Origin: Maribacter sp.
Lineage (GTDB): Bacteria; Bacteroidota; Bacteroidia; Flavobacteriales; Flavobacteriaceae
Reading direction: 5' to 3'
Length of the DNA: 64,000 bases
NCBI GenBank assembly: GCA_020629415.1
Contig: JAHDDL010000006.1
Location: 22,780-86,779, forward strand
The notes under the pieces were generated by a model that worked only from the letters and a program-made list of their open reading frames with translations, had not been told where the DNA came from and ran no database searches. The position numbers and the translations under genes are program-made. Shown one piece after another: positions 9,007-17,762 of this stretch (position 1 is its first letter; every line of letters starts with the position of its first letter).

Positions 9007-10053
9007 TTAAACAGAGTGTCTGTCAATAAAATTAAAATCATTTTTTATTTCTACTCTTTTGTTTTCAACGATCATTTTAGCCGCTTCTTCACCCATTTTT
9101 TTAAAGTCTGTACTAATTACGGTTATACCCAATAATTCTTTTAAAGGTGTGTCATTGTACGATATAATGCCAATATCCTCACCTAGTTTATAATGTCTAT
9201 CTCTACTTTGTTTTACCAAATTGACTAAATCCGATTCTTCTATTATAATATATAAATCCCCCAATTGTAATTCCATGCTGTCATAAATTTCATCAAGTAT
9301 TTCGTAGTCCATATCATGTTGAATACAAAATCTCTTAAAACCTGTTACAATACCTTTAGGGTATGGATAAACACCTTTGCTAGGGTATACCAATATGACT
9401 TTTTTATATTTTGATAATTTTTCTAATCCGGCGGTAAGGGCATTATAAATATCTTCCGTAAAGTCTTGATATACTCTGCCTGCCTCTTTTGATAAACTCT
9501 TTAAATTCCGGTCCATAATGATCAGCTTTCCATTTGGTATGGAATGAATTGCTTTTAAAATATCATCGGTACAACCCATATGCTGAAGATTTTCATTTTT
9601 AAAATGAGGCATTATAACATAGTAATCGTATAAGTTTTTTTTATTTTCAATTATGTTGCTAAATACTAAAGGTTCACAGTGGTAAATATCTAAATCTACA
9701 TGGGTATTCGCATCTAGACTATTTACAAATGAATTGAAAATTCTCATTTTGTAAGTACTTAACTTATTAATAAGAAAAAGCACTTTTGCTTTTATGGTTA
9801 GATCTGTCTTTGATATGTAATACCCTTTGCCTTTTACCGATATAATTATATTTTGTTCTTTTAATAGACCGTAGGCTTTTTCTACCGTATCTCTAGAGAG
9901 TAGGTATTCTTCGCTTACCTCGTTAATTGAAGGGATTTTTTCTCCCATACTCAATACACCTTTATGGATGCTATTGATTATAGAGTCCATAACTTGTTTG
10001 TATTTAGGAATACGGGATTCAGTGTCTACATAAATATATTCAAGTTTTTTCAA
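9007..10053 (-). CDS. GntR-family regulator with sugar-binding C-terminal domain (AraR/RhaR-like)
   Basis: The protein has 348 residues. About residues 10-82 form a GntR winged helix (IPKYKQVMDSI at the start, SINEVSEEYLLSRDTVEKAY as recognition helices, VKGKGYYIS as the wing). Residues 85-348 look like a periplasmic-binding-protein fold of the LacI/AraR kind (GIVTGFKRFC, DIGIISYNDTPLKELLGITVIS). This combination senses a sugar and binds DNA as a dimer. It is divergent from the rhamnose operon and one shared motif lies in the gap between them. GntR proteins prefer GT(N)xAC operators, which matches the motif core, so it is the best candidate regulator for all seven sites; this is inference. 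No in-frame ATG precedes the winged helix, and the start is taken as TTG at 10053. Confidence 0.85.
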   Translation of the reverse strand: MKKLEYIYVDTESRIPKYKQVMDSIINSIHKGVLSMGEKIPSINEVSEEYLLSRDTVEKAYGLLKEQNIIISVKGKGYYISKTDLTIKAKVLFLINKLSTYKMRIFNSFVNSLDANTHVDLDIYHCEPLVFSNIIENKKNLYDYYVIMPHFKNENLQHMGCTDDILKAIHSIPNGKLIIMDRNLKSLSKEAGRVYQDFTEDIYNALTAGLEKLSKYKKVILVYPSKGVYPYPKGIVTGFKRFCIQHDMDYEILDEIYDSMELQLGDLYIIIEESDLVNLVKQSRDRHYKLGEDIGIISYNDTPLKELLGITVISTDFKKMGEEAAKMIVENKRVEIKNDFNFIDRHSV

Positions 10054-10162
10054 GTTGTGCGGTTTTAGTTTTATGACCTAAATTAGGGTATATACAGAAT
10101 TAATCAAATTCAAACTTATGTAATCTTTTTGGCTTTTTATTTTTTTTATCGAATTTAACTAA

Positions 10163-10207
10163 CAGTATAGTACAGGATGCGTTGTTTTTATTCATGCTCT
10201 ATTTTCG
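10163..10207 (+). promoter_or_regulatory. Shared regulon motif plus -7 box, rhamnose operon promoter
   Basis: Motif at 10163-10180 reads CAGTATAGTACAGGATGC on the plus strand, the reverse complement of the consensus. The GTA-N3-TAC core spans 10163-10175. The -7 box TATTTTCG starts at 10200, 20 bp past the motif edge. Lying between two divergent genes, the site could also autoregulate the GntR-type gene. Confidence 0.75.
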
Positions 10208-10236
10208 TTGACAACCATAATTAAAAAAACAGATTA

Positions 10237-12336
10237 ATGCAGGTCAAAACATATAAACACGTAGATTATCTTTGGGACGAATCAAAAGCGTCAGAGCTAG
10301 GGGACAACCAGGTAGAGTTGTTTCTTTACAGGTCAAATATTTTAGGAGCAGACCTTCGTATAACAAACTTCGGTGGTGGTAATACTAGCTGTAAAACTAT
10401 TGAAAAAGATCCTCTTACAAATGAAGAGGTTGAAGTAATGTGGATCAAAGGTTCAGGTGGTGATATTGGCACTCTTACAAAAGCTGGTATAGCGGGCCTG
10501 TATACAGAGCGACTTAGAAATTTGAAGAATGTTTATGGTGGTCTAGAAGATGAAGACCGTATGGTAGGGCTGTTTAATCATTGTATTTATGATTTGGACA
10601 GCAAAGCTCCTTCAATTGACACCCCTTTACACGGTTTACTTCCTTTTAAACATATAGATCATTTACATCCTGATGCATTAATAGCGGTAGCTGCGGCAAA
10701 AAACAGCGAGAAGGTTACCAAAGAAATTTGGGGAGATACCATGGGGTGGGTGCCATGGCAAAGACCAGGTTTCGATTTAGGTCTGCAACTTGAAAAATGT
10801 TTAAATGACAACCCTGGTATTAGAGGTATTGTATTAGGTAGCCATGGTCTTTTTACTTGGGGAGATACATCATACGAGTGTTACCTTAATAGTTTAGAGG
10901 TTATTGAAATGGCCTCTGAATACATTGAGAAAAAAATTAAAGAGAACGGTAGTGTATTTGGTGGGCAAAAAGTAGAAAGTCTTCCTGAAGAAGAGCGCAA
11001 GGAAAAAGCAGCTAAACTTATGCCGTTACTTAGAGGACTTTGTTCTTCAGAAAATCAAATGATCGGTCATTTTACCGATACGGATGTAGTATTGGAGTAT
11101 ATTAATAGTAATGATTTGGAGAGATTGGCACCTATGGGGACTTCTTGTCCGGATCATTTTTTAAGAACCAAGATTCAACCATTGGTTCTTACCTTAAGTA
11201 CAGATGAGGATCTTTCCAATAGTGAAAAGGTATTGGAAAAACTTACTCCTGCATTTGAAAATTATAGAAAAGAATACGCTGAATATTACGAAAATTGTAA
11301 AAGGGATAATAGCCCTGGAATGAGGGATCCTAACCCGGTAATTATTATTTATCCTGGGGTAGGTATGTTCAGTTTTGCAAAGAATAAGCAGACTACAAGG
11401 GTGGCAAGCGAGTTTTATATTAATGCCATAAACGTAATGCGTGGTGCCGAGGCTATAACCGAGTATACATCTTTGCCAAGACAAGAGGCATTTGATATTG
11501 AATATTGGTTGTTGGAAGAAGCTAAATTACAGCGTATGCCAAAAGAAAAACCATTGTCTAGGAAAGTAGCTCTGGTTACCGGCGCCGGTGGCGGTATTGG
11601 TAAAGCTATAGCAGATAAACTTGCTGAAGAGGGCGCCAATATAGTGCTTACCGATATTGTTGAAGATCGGTTGGTTGAAGGTGTGGCAACCTACAAAAGG
11701 GATGTAGCCAGCTATGCTGTTTGTGATGTTACCAATACTGATTCTATAGCCAATGCCTTTAAAAAAGCATGTTTAGAATTCGGCGGTGTAGATATCATAG
11801 TTCACAGTGCTGGTTTGGCCATTTCCAAACCATTAGAGGAAACTACCGACAAAGATTGGAATTTGTTACAGAACGTGCTAGTTAAAGGTCAGTTTGACCT
11901 GGCTAAGCAAGGTGTTGCCGTAATGAGAGATCAGGGCTTAGGAGGTAATTTTATTAGTATAGCCAGTAAAAACGGATTAGTTTCTGGACCTAACAATGTT
12001 GGGTATGGTACCTCTAAAGCAGCGCAACAACATATGAGCCGTTTATTGGCAGCGGAACTAGGCAAAGATAAAATTAGGGTTAACGTTGTAAATCCTGATG
12101 GGGTAATTGTTGGTAGTAAGATCTGGGAAGGTGACTGGGCTGAAGGTCGTGCCAAAGCGTATGGAATAACTGTAGATGAGTTGCCTGCACATTACGCTAA
12201 AAGAAATTTATTGAACGAGATCATTTATCCAGAAGACATTGCTAACGGTGTTTTTGCCTGTGTAGGAATTTTAGACAAATCAACAGGTAATATTATTAAT
12301 GTCGATGGCGGTATGGCCAATGCATTTGTAAGGTAG
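10237..12336 (+). CDS. rhaEW: Bifunctional L-rhamnulose-1-phosphate aldolase / L-lactaldehyde dehydrogenase
   Basis: This 699-residue fusion has an N-terminal class II aldolase/adducin-like domain (about residues 25-400) with the metal-binding His pair in HIDHLHPDALIAVAA (His142, His144) and GSHGLFTWGD. The C-terminal domain from about residue 440 is a short-chain dehydrogenase with the nucleotide motif TGAGGGIG and the catalytic YGTSK. The length and order match the known fused RhaE-RhaW enzymes. The aldolase splits L-rhamnulose-1-phosphate into dihydroxyacetone phosphate and L-lactaldehyde; the dehydrogenase half is thought to oxidise lactaldehyde to L-lactate with NAD. It is cytoplasmic and the first gene of the rhamnose operon, followed by isomerase, kinase and lactate dehydrogenase. 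A strong hairpin follows its stop codon. Confidence 0.93.
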   Translation: MQVKTYKHVDYLWDESKASELGDNQVELFLYRSNILGADLRITNFGGGNTSCKTIEKDPLTNEEVEVMWIKGSGGDIGTLTKAGIAGLYTERLRNLKNVYGGLEDEDRMVGLFNHCIYDLDSKAPSIDTPLHGLLPFKHIDHLHPDALIAVAAAKNSEKVTKEIWGDTMGWVPWQRPGFDLGLQLEKCLNDNPGIRGIVLGSHGLFTWGDTSYECYLNSLEVIEMASEYIEKKIKENGSVFGGQKVESLPEEERKEKAAKLMPLLRGLCSSENQMIGHFTDTDVVLEYINSNDLERLAPMGTSCPDHFLRTKIQPLVLTLSTDEDLSNSEKVLEKLTPAFENYRKEYAEYYENCKRDNSPGMRDPNPVIIIYPGVGMFSFAKNKQTTRVASEFYINAINVMRGAEAITEYTSLPRQEAFDIEYWLLEEAKLQRMPKEKPLSRKVALVTGAGGGIGKAIADKLAEEGANIVLTDIVEDRLVEGVATYKRDVASYAVCDVTNTDSIANAFKKACLEFGGVDIIVHSAGLAISKPLEETTDKDWNLLQNVLVKGQFDLAKQGVAVMRDQGLGGNFISIASKNGLVSGPNNVGYGTSKAAQQHMSRLLAAELGKDKIRVNVVNPDGVIVGSKIWEGDWAEGRAKAYGITVDELPAHYAKRNLLNEIIYPEDIANGVFACVGILDKSTGNIINVDGGMANAFVR

Positions 12337-12355
12337 TTGTTTGTAGTTTTTTTAA

Positions 12356-12387
12356 AAGCTTTTATAGATGAAAATCTATAGAAGCTT
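12356..12387 (+). other. Intercistronic hairpin with GAAA tetraloop between rhaEW and rhaI
   Basis: Arms 12356-12369 and 12374-12387 form a 14-bp stem (one G-U pair) closed by GAAA, followed by ATTTTTAA. It lies between the first two genes of the rhamnose operon. It could be a leaky terminator, an attenuator or an mRNA-stabilising structure that sets the ratio of the first gene to the rest. Only the structure itself is seen. Confidence 0.6.
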
Positions 12388-12411
12388 ATTTTTAATGGGA
12401 AATTAATACTT

Positions 12412-13692
12412 ATGAGAGTAGACGAAAATCAATTAGACGAAATAAATAAAAAACATCTGTCCTTACATGATGAGAAATATAATTTTTTGGGCAACATATT
12501 GTCAAAACAAGGAAAAGATGTTGATGGCATCCTTAAAATGCTTGGAGATTTTCAGGTAGCCATTCCTAGTTGGGCATTAGGAGCTGGTGGAACCAGATTT
12601 GGACGCTTTGGCTTTCAGGGAGAACCTAGTACATTGGAGCAAAAAATAGATGATGTAGGTATCATTCATAAATTAACCCAAACGGCCGGGGCGATCTCTT
12701 TACATATTCCTTGGGATGTACCAAGTGATTATAAAGCTATCAAAGAAGTAGCTGCCGCTCATAATATTGTTTTTGATGCTGTCAATAGTAATACTTTTCA
12801 AGATCAAAAAAATGCTAAAGAGAGCTATAAGTTTGGGTCATTGTCAAATATTAACAAAGCTTCTCGCGATCAAGCAATAGCACATAATATAGATGTTATT
12901 AATATAGGTAATAAATTAGGCTCTAAAAGTTTAACAATTTGGTTGGCAGATGGATCTAATTTTCCTGGTCAAAGCAATTTTCAGCATGTACTTCAAAATA
13001 CAGAGGATAGTGTTAAGGAAATATATAAAGCATTGCCGGAAGATTGGAAAATGTTTATAGAATACAAACCCTATGAACCAAATTTTTATAGTACTGTAAT
13101 TCAAGATTGGGGAACGTCATTTATGCTGGCGAATGCTTGTGGCGAAAAAGCATATAGCTTGGTGGATTTAGGACATCATTTACCCAATACGAATATCGAG
13201 CAGATCGTATCAACATTGATGATGAAAGGTAAATTAGGTGGTTTTCACTTTAATGATAGTAAGTATGGAGATGATGATGTTACCGTTGGTAGTATTAAAC
13301 CTTATTCTTTGTTCTTGATCTTTAACTCTTTGGTTTACGGAATGGAAAACAATCCTCAAAATCCATATCCGGCTTGGATGATAGATGCTAGTCATAATAT
13401 TAAAGATCCTTTAGAAGATTTGATACAATCTTTAGAGGCAATTCAAGAAGCGTATGCCAAGGCATTGTTAATTGATCAAAACGAACTTGCTGCTGCACAA
13501 AAGAATAATGATGTTGTAAAATGTCAAGAAATTCTTCAGAATGCTTATCGTACAGATGTGAGACCTTTAATAGAAAAAGCAAGAGTTGGTAGAGGAGGAG
13601 CAATCAACCCTATAGAAACTTATAGAGCATTAAAAGTAAGAGAAGGTTTAATAAAAGAAAGAGGAGTGAACTCGGTAGCATCGGGATTATAA
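12412..13692 (+). CDS. rhaI: L-rhamnose isomerase, RhaI (TIM-barrel) type
   Basis: The 426-residue protein matches the RhaI type of L-rhamnose isomerase (the kind described in Pseudomonas stutzeri, rhizobia and Streptomyces), not the E. coli RhaA type. Recognisable segments are WALGAGGTRFGRFGFQGEP, ISLHIPWD, IEYKPYEPNF and GGFHFNDSKYGDDDVTVGS; acidic and His residues in the last two belong to the metal site of the barrel. It converts L-rhamnose to L-rhamnulose in the cytoplasm. It is second in the rhamnose operon; its stop codon (13690-13692) directly abuts the ATG of the kinase gene, so translation of the two is likely coupled. Confidence 0.92.
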   Translation: MRVDENQLDEINKKHLSLHDEKYNFLGNILSKQGKDVDGILKMLGDFQVAIPSWALGAGGTRFGRFGFQGEPSTLEQKIDDVGIIHKLTQTAGAISLHIPWDVPSDYKAIKEVAAAHNIVFDAVNSNTFQDQKNAKESYKFGSLSNINKASRDQAIAHNIDVINIGNKLGSKSLTIWLADGSNFPGQSNFQHVLQNTEDSVKEIYKALPEDWKMFIEYKPYEPNFYSTVIQDWGTSFMLANACGEKAYSLVDLGHHLPNTNIEQIVSTLMMKGKLGGFHFNDSKYGDDDVTVGSIKPYSLFLIFNSLVYGMENNPQNPYPAWMIDASHNIKDPLEDLIQSLEAIQEAYAKALLIDQNELAAAQKNNDVVKCQEILQNAYRTDVRPLIEKARVGRGGAINPIETYRALKVREGLIKERGVNSVASGL

Positions 13693-15075
13693 ATGAAGAG
13701 TATGAAAACCAACGTAACCGCAGTATTTGATATAGGAAAGACCAATAAAAAGTTTTTTCTATTTGACGAAGATTATCAGGAAATCTATCGAGAATATACT
13801 CGATTTGAGCCTATTGAAGATGAAGATGGTCATCCGACGGAAGATTTACATTCGTTACAGATATGGTTAAAAGAGGTTTTTGATAGAATTCTTAATGCTA
13901 AGGAACATAATATAACGGCCATAAATTTTTCTACTTACGGTGCCAGTTTTGTACATCTAGATGAAAACGGAAAAGTACTTACCCCTTTGTATAATTATAC
14001 AAAACCAATGGATGAAAAGGTTTTGAATGATTTTTATGAAAAGTATGGTCCTAAAAATGAATTTGTAAAAGCTACAGGTTCTTCTGATTCGGGTATGTTA
14101 AATTCAGGCATGCAGTTGTTTTGGATAAAACACACGAAACCGGAAATCTATGAGAAAATTGCATTTTCATTACATTTACCCCAATACCTAAGTTATGTTT
14201 TTACGGGTATTCCGTTAAGTGAATACACTAGTATTGGTTGTCATACAGGCTTGTGGAACTATGCAGATAAAGATTACCATTCTTGGGTTTACAAAGAAGG
14301 TATAGATCGTATACTGCCCCCAATTGTTTCTACTGAGACAAGTATTAATATGAACTATAATGGTAAACGCATTAAAATAGGTGTAGGTATTCATGATAGT
14401 TCTGCGGCATTGCTACCCTATGTAAGAAGTATTAAGCAAAAATTTATCTTGGTTTCTACCGGAACATGGAGTATTGCCTTAAACCCTTTTTCTCAAAAGC
14501 ACTTAACGGAAAAAGATATAGAAAAGAATTGTATTAATTACATGAGAATTAACGGCAAACCAGCGAAAGCAAGCCGTATATTTTTGGGTAATGAATATAG
14601 TTTGCAAGTAAAAAAATTGACCCAGTATTTTAATGTGCCCAATGATTATCATAAATCGGTCGCTTTTAGTTATGATACGTTTTTTGCAATAATGAAAGAT
14701 TTTAATTATTGCTTTAAATGGGAAAGTATTGCTGATAAAAATATGCCGGCAGAAACAAAATTCAATTTTGATCAATTTGAGCATGCCTACCATCAACTAA
14801 TGGTTGAGTTGGTTTTATTACAGGTAGATAGCATAAAAACTGCGGCTGGTAATGATGATATAGAGAAATTATACATAGATGGCGGTTTTAGTGATAATGA
14901 TGTCTATATAAAGCTGGTATCCCATTACCTAAGAAACATGGAATTACGTACCACAGATTCATCATTAGGTTCGGCTTTGGGTGCCGCCATTGCTATATCT
15001 GACACGAAGCTTAATTCAAAATTCTTAAAAAAGAACTACGCGTTGAAAAAACACGTTCCCTTTATTATCAAATAA
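13693..15075 (+). CDS. rhaB: FGGY-family carbohydrate kinase, probable L-rhamnulokinase
   Basis: The 460-residue protein has the two-domain FGGY sugar kinase fold: the N-terminal phosphate loop TAVFDIGKTNKKFFLF, the second phosphate region FILVSTGTWSIALNP, and C-terminal LYIDGGFSDNDVYIKL followed by SSLGSALGAAIA. FGGY kinases phosphorylate open-chain sugars with ATP. Substrate assignment to L-rhamnulose rests on position between rhamnose isomerase and lactate dehydrogenase, and on the aldolase two genes upstream that needs rhamnulose-1-phosphate. It starts directly after the rhaI stop; a second in-frame ATG three codons later (13702) is an alternative. Sequence alone would also allow fuculokinase. 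Confidence 0.85.
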   Translation: MKSMKTNVTAVFDIGKTNKKFFLFDEDYQEIYREYTRFEPIEDEDGHPTEDLHSLQIWLKEVFDRILNAKEHNITAINFSTYGASFVHLDENGKVLTPLYNYTKPMDEKVLNDFYEKYGPKNEFVKATGSSDSGMLNSGMQLFWIKHTKPEIYEKIAFSLHLPQYLSYVFTGIPLSEYTSIGCHTGLWNYADKDYHSWVYKEGIDRILPPIVSTETSINMNYNGKRIKIGVGIHDSSAALLPYVRSIKQKFILVSTGTWSIALNPFSQKHLTEKDIEKNCINYMRINGKPAKASRIFLGNEYSLQVKKLTQYFNVPNDYHKSVAFSYDTFFAIMKDFNYCFKWESIADKNMPAETKFNFDQFEHAYHQLMVELVLLQVDSIKTAAGNDDIEKLYIDGGFSDNDVYIKLVSHYLRNMELRTTDSSLGSALGAAIAISDTKLNSKFLKKNYALKKHVPFIIK

Positions 15076-15085
15076 GTAGAATTAT

Positions 15086-16234
15086 ATGTCAAAGGAATTC
15101 AATTCAGATTATCCATCTGTAGACGATTTACGAAATAAAGCAATGAGGAGAATTCCAAAGTTCGCTTTTGAGTATTTGGATGGTGGTTGTAACGAAGATG
15201 TTAGTATATCCAGAAATACTTCAGAAATACGAGAGGTTCAACTACAGCCCCGTTATCTAAGAAATCATGGTACAAGCTCCATTAAAACTAAAGTTATGGG
15301 AATGGAGTTCGATGCTCCTTTTGGCATAGCACCGGTAGGTTTACAGGGGTTAATGTGGCCAAATACACCTGCAATTTTGGCAAAGTCCGCTTTTAAGCAT
15401 AATATACCTTTTATACTTAGTACGGTAACTACTATGGATATTGAAAAGGCAAGTGAACTTACAGAAGGTAATGCTTGGTTTCAATTATATAATCCTGTAG
15501 ATGATGCTATTCGCGATGATATTATTGACAGGGCCGAAGCAGCAGGTTGTCCTGTATTGGTGTTACTTTGTGATGTTCCCACCTTTGGTTACCGACCTAG
15601 GGATTTCAAAAATGGACTGGCACTACCACCTAAAATGACCGCAGCGAACATTATGCAGATTTTGGGCAACCCTACATGGGCATTGAATACACTTAAGTAT
15701 GGCCAACCCTCTTTTGAAACTTTAAAACCTTATACTCCAGAAGGACTTAATTTAAAACAATTGGGTGCCTTTATGGACAAAACATTTTCCGGTAGGCTAA
15801 ATGAAGAGAAAATAAAGCCGATAAGGGATAAATGGAAGGGTAAATTGGTATTGAAGGGAGTAGCTTCGGAACAAGATACACAAGATGCAATACGCATGGG
15901 TTTTGATGGCGTTATCGTTTCCAACCACGGTGGAAGACAATTAGATGCGGCTCAATCAACTATAAACTCGCTGCAGGAAATTGCTGTAAAATACAGTGAT
16001 CAAATTGAAGTTATGATGGATAGTGGTCTACGGTCAGGTCCTGATATTGCTAGAGCCATGGCAAGTGGTGCAAAATTTACTTTCATGGGACGTTCCTTCA
16101 TTTATGGAACTGGAGCCCTTGGGAATAAAGGAGGCGATCACACTATTAGTATGTTGAAAACACAGTTTAAGCAGGTAATGGATCAGCTTTGTTGCGATCG
16201 TGTCGAAGATTTGCCAAACCACCTAATTAAATAA
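15086..16234 (+). CDS. lldD: FMN-dependent alpha-hydroxy-acid (L-lactate) dehydrogenase
   Basis: At 382 residues this is a standard member of the FMN-dependent alpha-hydroxy-acid oxidising family. The N-terminus (AMRRIPKFAFEYLDGGCNED), the catalytic His281 in SNHGGRQLDAA, and the FMN phosphate site (MDSGLRSGPDIARAMASGA, then FTFMGRSFIYG) are all present. It oxidises L-lactate to pyruvate and passes electrons to the respiratory chain, usually at the inner membrane face. In this operon it makes metabolic sense: the RhaEW enzyme releases lactate from the deoxy half of rhamnose. It starts 10 bp after the kinase stop. Other alpha-hydroxy acids are possible substrates. Confidence 0.9.
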   Translation: MSKEFNSDYPSVDDLRNKAMRRIPKFAFEYLDGGCNEDVSISRNTSEIREVQLQPRYLRNHGTSSIKTKVMGMEFDAPFGIAPVGLQGLMWPNTPAILAKSAFKHNIPFILSTVTTMDIEKASELTEGNAWFQLYNPVDDAIRDDIIDRAEAAGCPVLVLLCDVPTFGYRPRDFKNGLALPPKMTAANIMQILGNPTWALNTLKYGQPSFETLKPYTPEGLNLKQLGAFMDKTFSGRLNEEKIKPIRDKWKGKLVLKGVASEQDTQDAIRMGFDGVIVSNHGGRQLDAAQSTINSLQEIAVKYSDQIEVMMDSGLRSGPDIARAMASGAKFTFMGRSFIYGTGALGNKGGDHTISMLKTQFKQVMDQLCCDRVEDLPNHLIK

Positions 16235-16248
16235 AAACAACCAAAATT

Positions 16249-17661
16249 ATGAGCCAAAACCATCACGAAGAAGATATTGTTGAAGAAATTGCTGGCGGTG
16301 AATTTGAAAGAGAACCGGTTCCCCAATCTAAATTAAAAAGCTGGAAAAGCTTTCTTGGCATGTACGCGGGCGAACATGCTGCAGGTACAGAATTTGTTAT
16401 TGGTCCCCTGTTTTTAACAACGGGCGTTAGTGCTTTTGATTTGATTGTAGGGTTATTATTGGGCAATTTAATGGCAGTATTAAGCTGGCGTTTTCTAACA
16501 TCGGAAATCGCGGTTAAAAGAAGACTTACCCTTTATTATCAATTGGAAAAAATTTGCGGTAAAAAACTGGTCATCGGTTATAATTTGGCCAACGGTATTT
16601 TGTTCTGTTTTTTGGCGGGTGCAATGATTACCGTTTCGGCAACTGCCGTAGGTATACCTTTTAATATGGAGATGCCAAAATTGACAGATACTTTGCCTAA
16701 TGGTCCTACTTGGATAATTATAGTACTGGTTATCGGTGCCGTTATTTCATTAATAGCATCTAAGGGTTATGATACCGTTTCCAAAGCGGCTAACTGGATG
16801 TCTCCAATTATCGTTCTGGCATTTGTAGCTTGCGGTATTGTTGCATTACAACAATTGGGTGTTGGTAGTTTTGAAGATTTTTGGAATATTTGGGGTGATG
16901 GTGGTGAGCCATTTCCGGGTCAAGTTAAGTATACTTTTTGGCATGTTTTCTTTTGGTCCTGGTTTGCAAATGGGGCCATGCATATAGGTATGTCAGATCT
17001 TTCCGTTTTTCGTTTTGCAAAAAAAGCAAGCTCTGGGTGGACAACTGCCGCAGGTATGTATGTGGGGCATTATATGGCTTGGATAGCAGCGGCTTTGTTA
17101 TATGCCGTTTACGTACAATCGCCTGAAGCTCAAGCATTATTGAGTCAAGGTCAGGCTCCTAATGTTGCTCCGGGTCCTTTGGCTTACAACGCAATCGGGG
17201 TATTCGGTATCCTTGCTGTAGTATTGGCAGGTTGGACAACCGCTAATCCTACAATATATAGAGCTGGTCTTGCATTTCAAGCGATCATGCCTAAGACGTC
17301 TACATTCTGGGTAACCATTTTGGCAGGTTCTATTGCTACGGTTGCTGGTCTTTTTCCGGCATTTGCCATGAAATTACTGGATTTTGTAGCACTGTATGGT
17401 TTTATTTTAGCTCCTGTAGGTGCGGTAATCGTATTTGAACATTTCTTTCATAAACAAGTAGGTATCGTAAAGAATTACGCAGAAGTATCCGGAGAAAAGT
17501 TTAGCAAATCGGTACTATTGGCATGGGGTATAAGTTTTGGTCTTTTTTATTTTATATCTATTCAATTTGAAGTTTTCTTGTCCTTTGTTACCTTACCTGC
17601 ATGGTTACTGTGCGGCGTATTGTTTTTAATGTTCAGTAAAAAGTTTCAAAAGAAATTTTAA
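16249..17661 (+). CDS. NCS1-type (cytosine/purine permease-like) transporter, candidate L-rhamnose importer
   Basis: The 470-residue protein is strongly hydrophobic with about 12 membrane segments and resembles the nucleobase:cation symporter-1 family (CodB-like). The N-terminal region with GTEFVIGPLF and GLLLGNLMAVLSWRFLTSEIAV fits the first helices of that family. NCS1 members usually carry nucleobases, hydantoins or vitamins with Na+ or H+. This gene, however, is embedded in the rhamnose operon, 14 bp after lldD, and no known rhamnose permease type (RhaT or an ABC system) is present. The simplest reading is a cytoplasmic-membrane rhamnose or rhamnose-derivative symporter. Family moderately sure, substrate inferred from context only. 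Confidence 0.75.
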   Translation: MSQNHHEEDIVEEIAGGEFEREPVPQSKLKSWKSFLGMYAGEHAAGTEFVIGPLFLTTGVSAFDLIVGLLLGNLMAVLSWRFLTSEIAVKRRLTLYYQLEKICGKKLVIGYNLANGILFCFLAGAMITVSATAVGIPFNMEMPKLTDTLPNGPTWIIIVLVIGAVISLIASKGYDTVSKAANWMSPIIVLAFVACGIVALQQLGVGSFEDFWNIWGDGGEPFPGQVKYTFWHVFFWSWFANGAMHIGMSDLSVFRFAKKASSGWTTAAGMYVGHYMAWIAAALLYAVYVQSPEAQALLSQGQAPNVAPGPLAYNAIGVFGILAVVLAGWTTANPTIYRAGLAFQAIMPKTSTFWVTILAGSIATVAGLFPAFAMKLLDFVALYGFILAPVGAVIVFEHFFHKQVGIVKNYAEVSGEKFSKSVLLAWGISFGLFYFISIQFEVFLSFVTLPAWLLCGVLFLMFSKKFQKKF

Positions 17662-17762
17662 CTATATAGCGTATACTACTTTATTAAATACTATTGCTAT
17701 CGTAAAGCCAGACCAAATCTAGTACATTTTATTAGTTTTATTATTTAAACGTATATGGCGTT

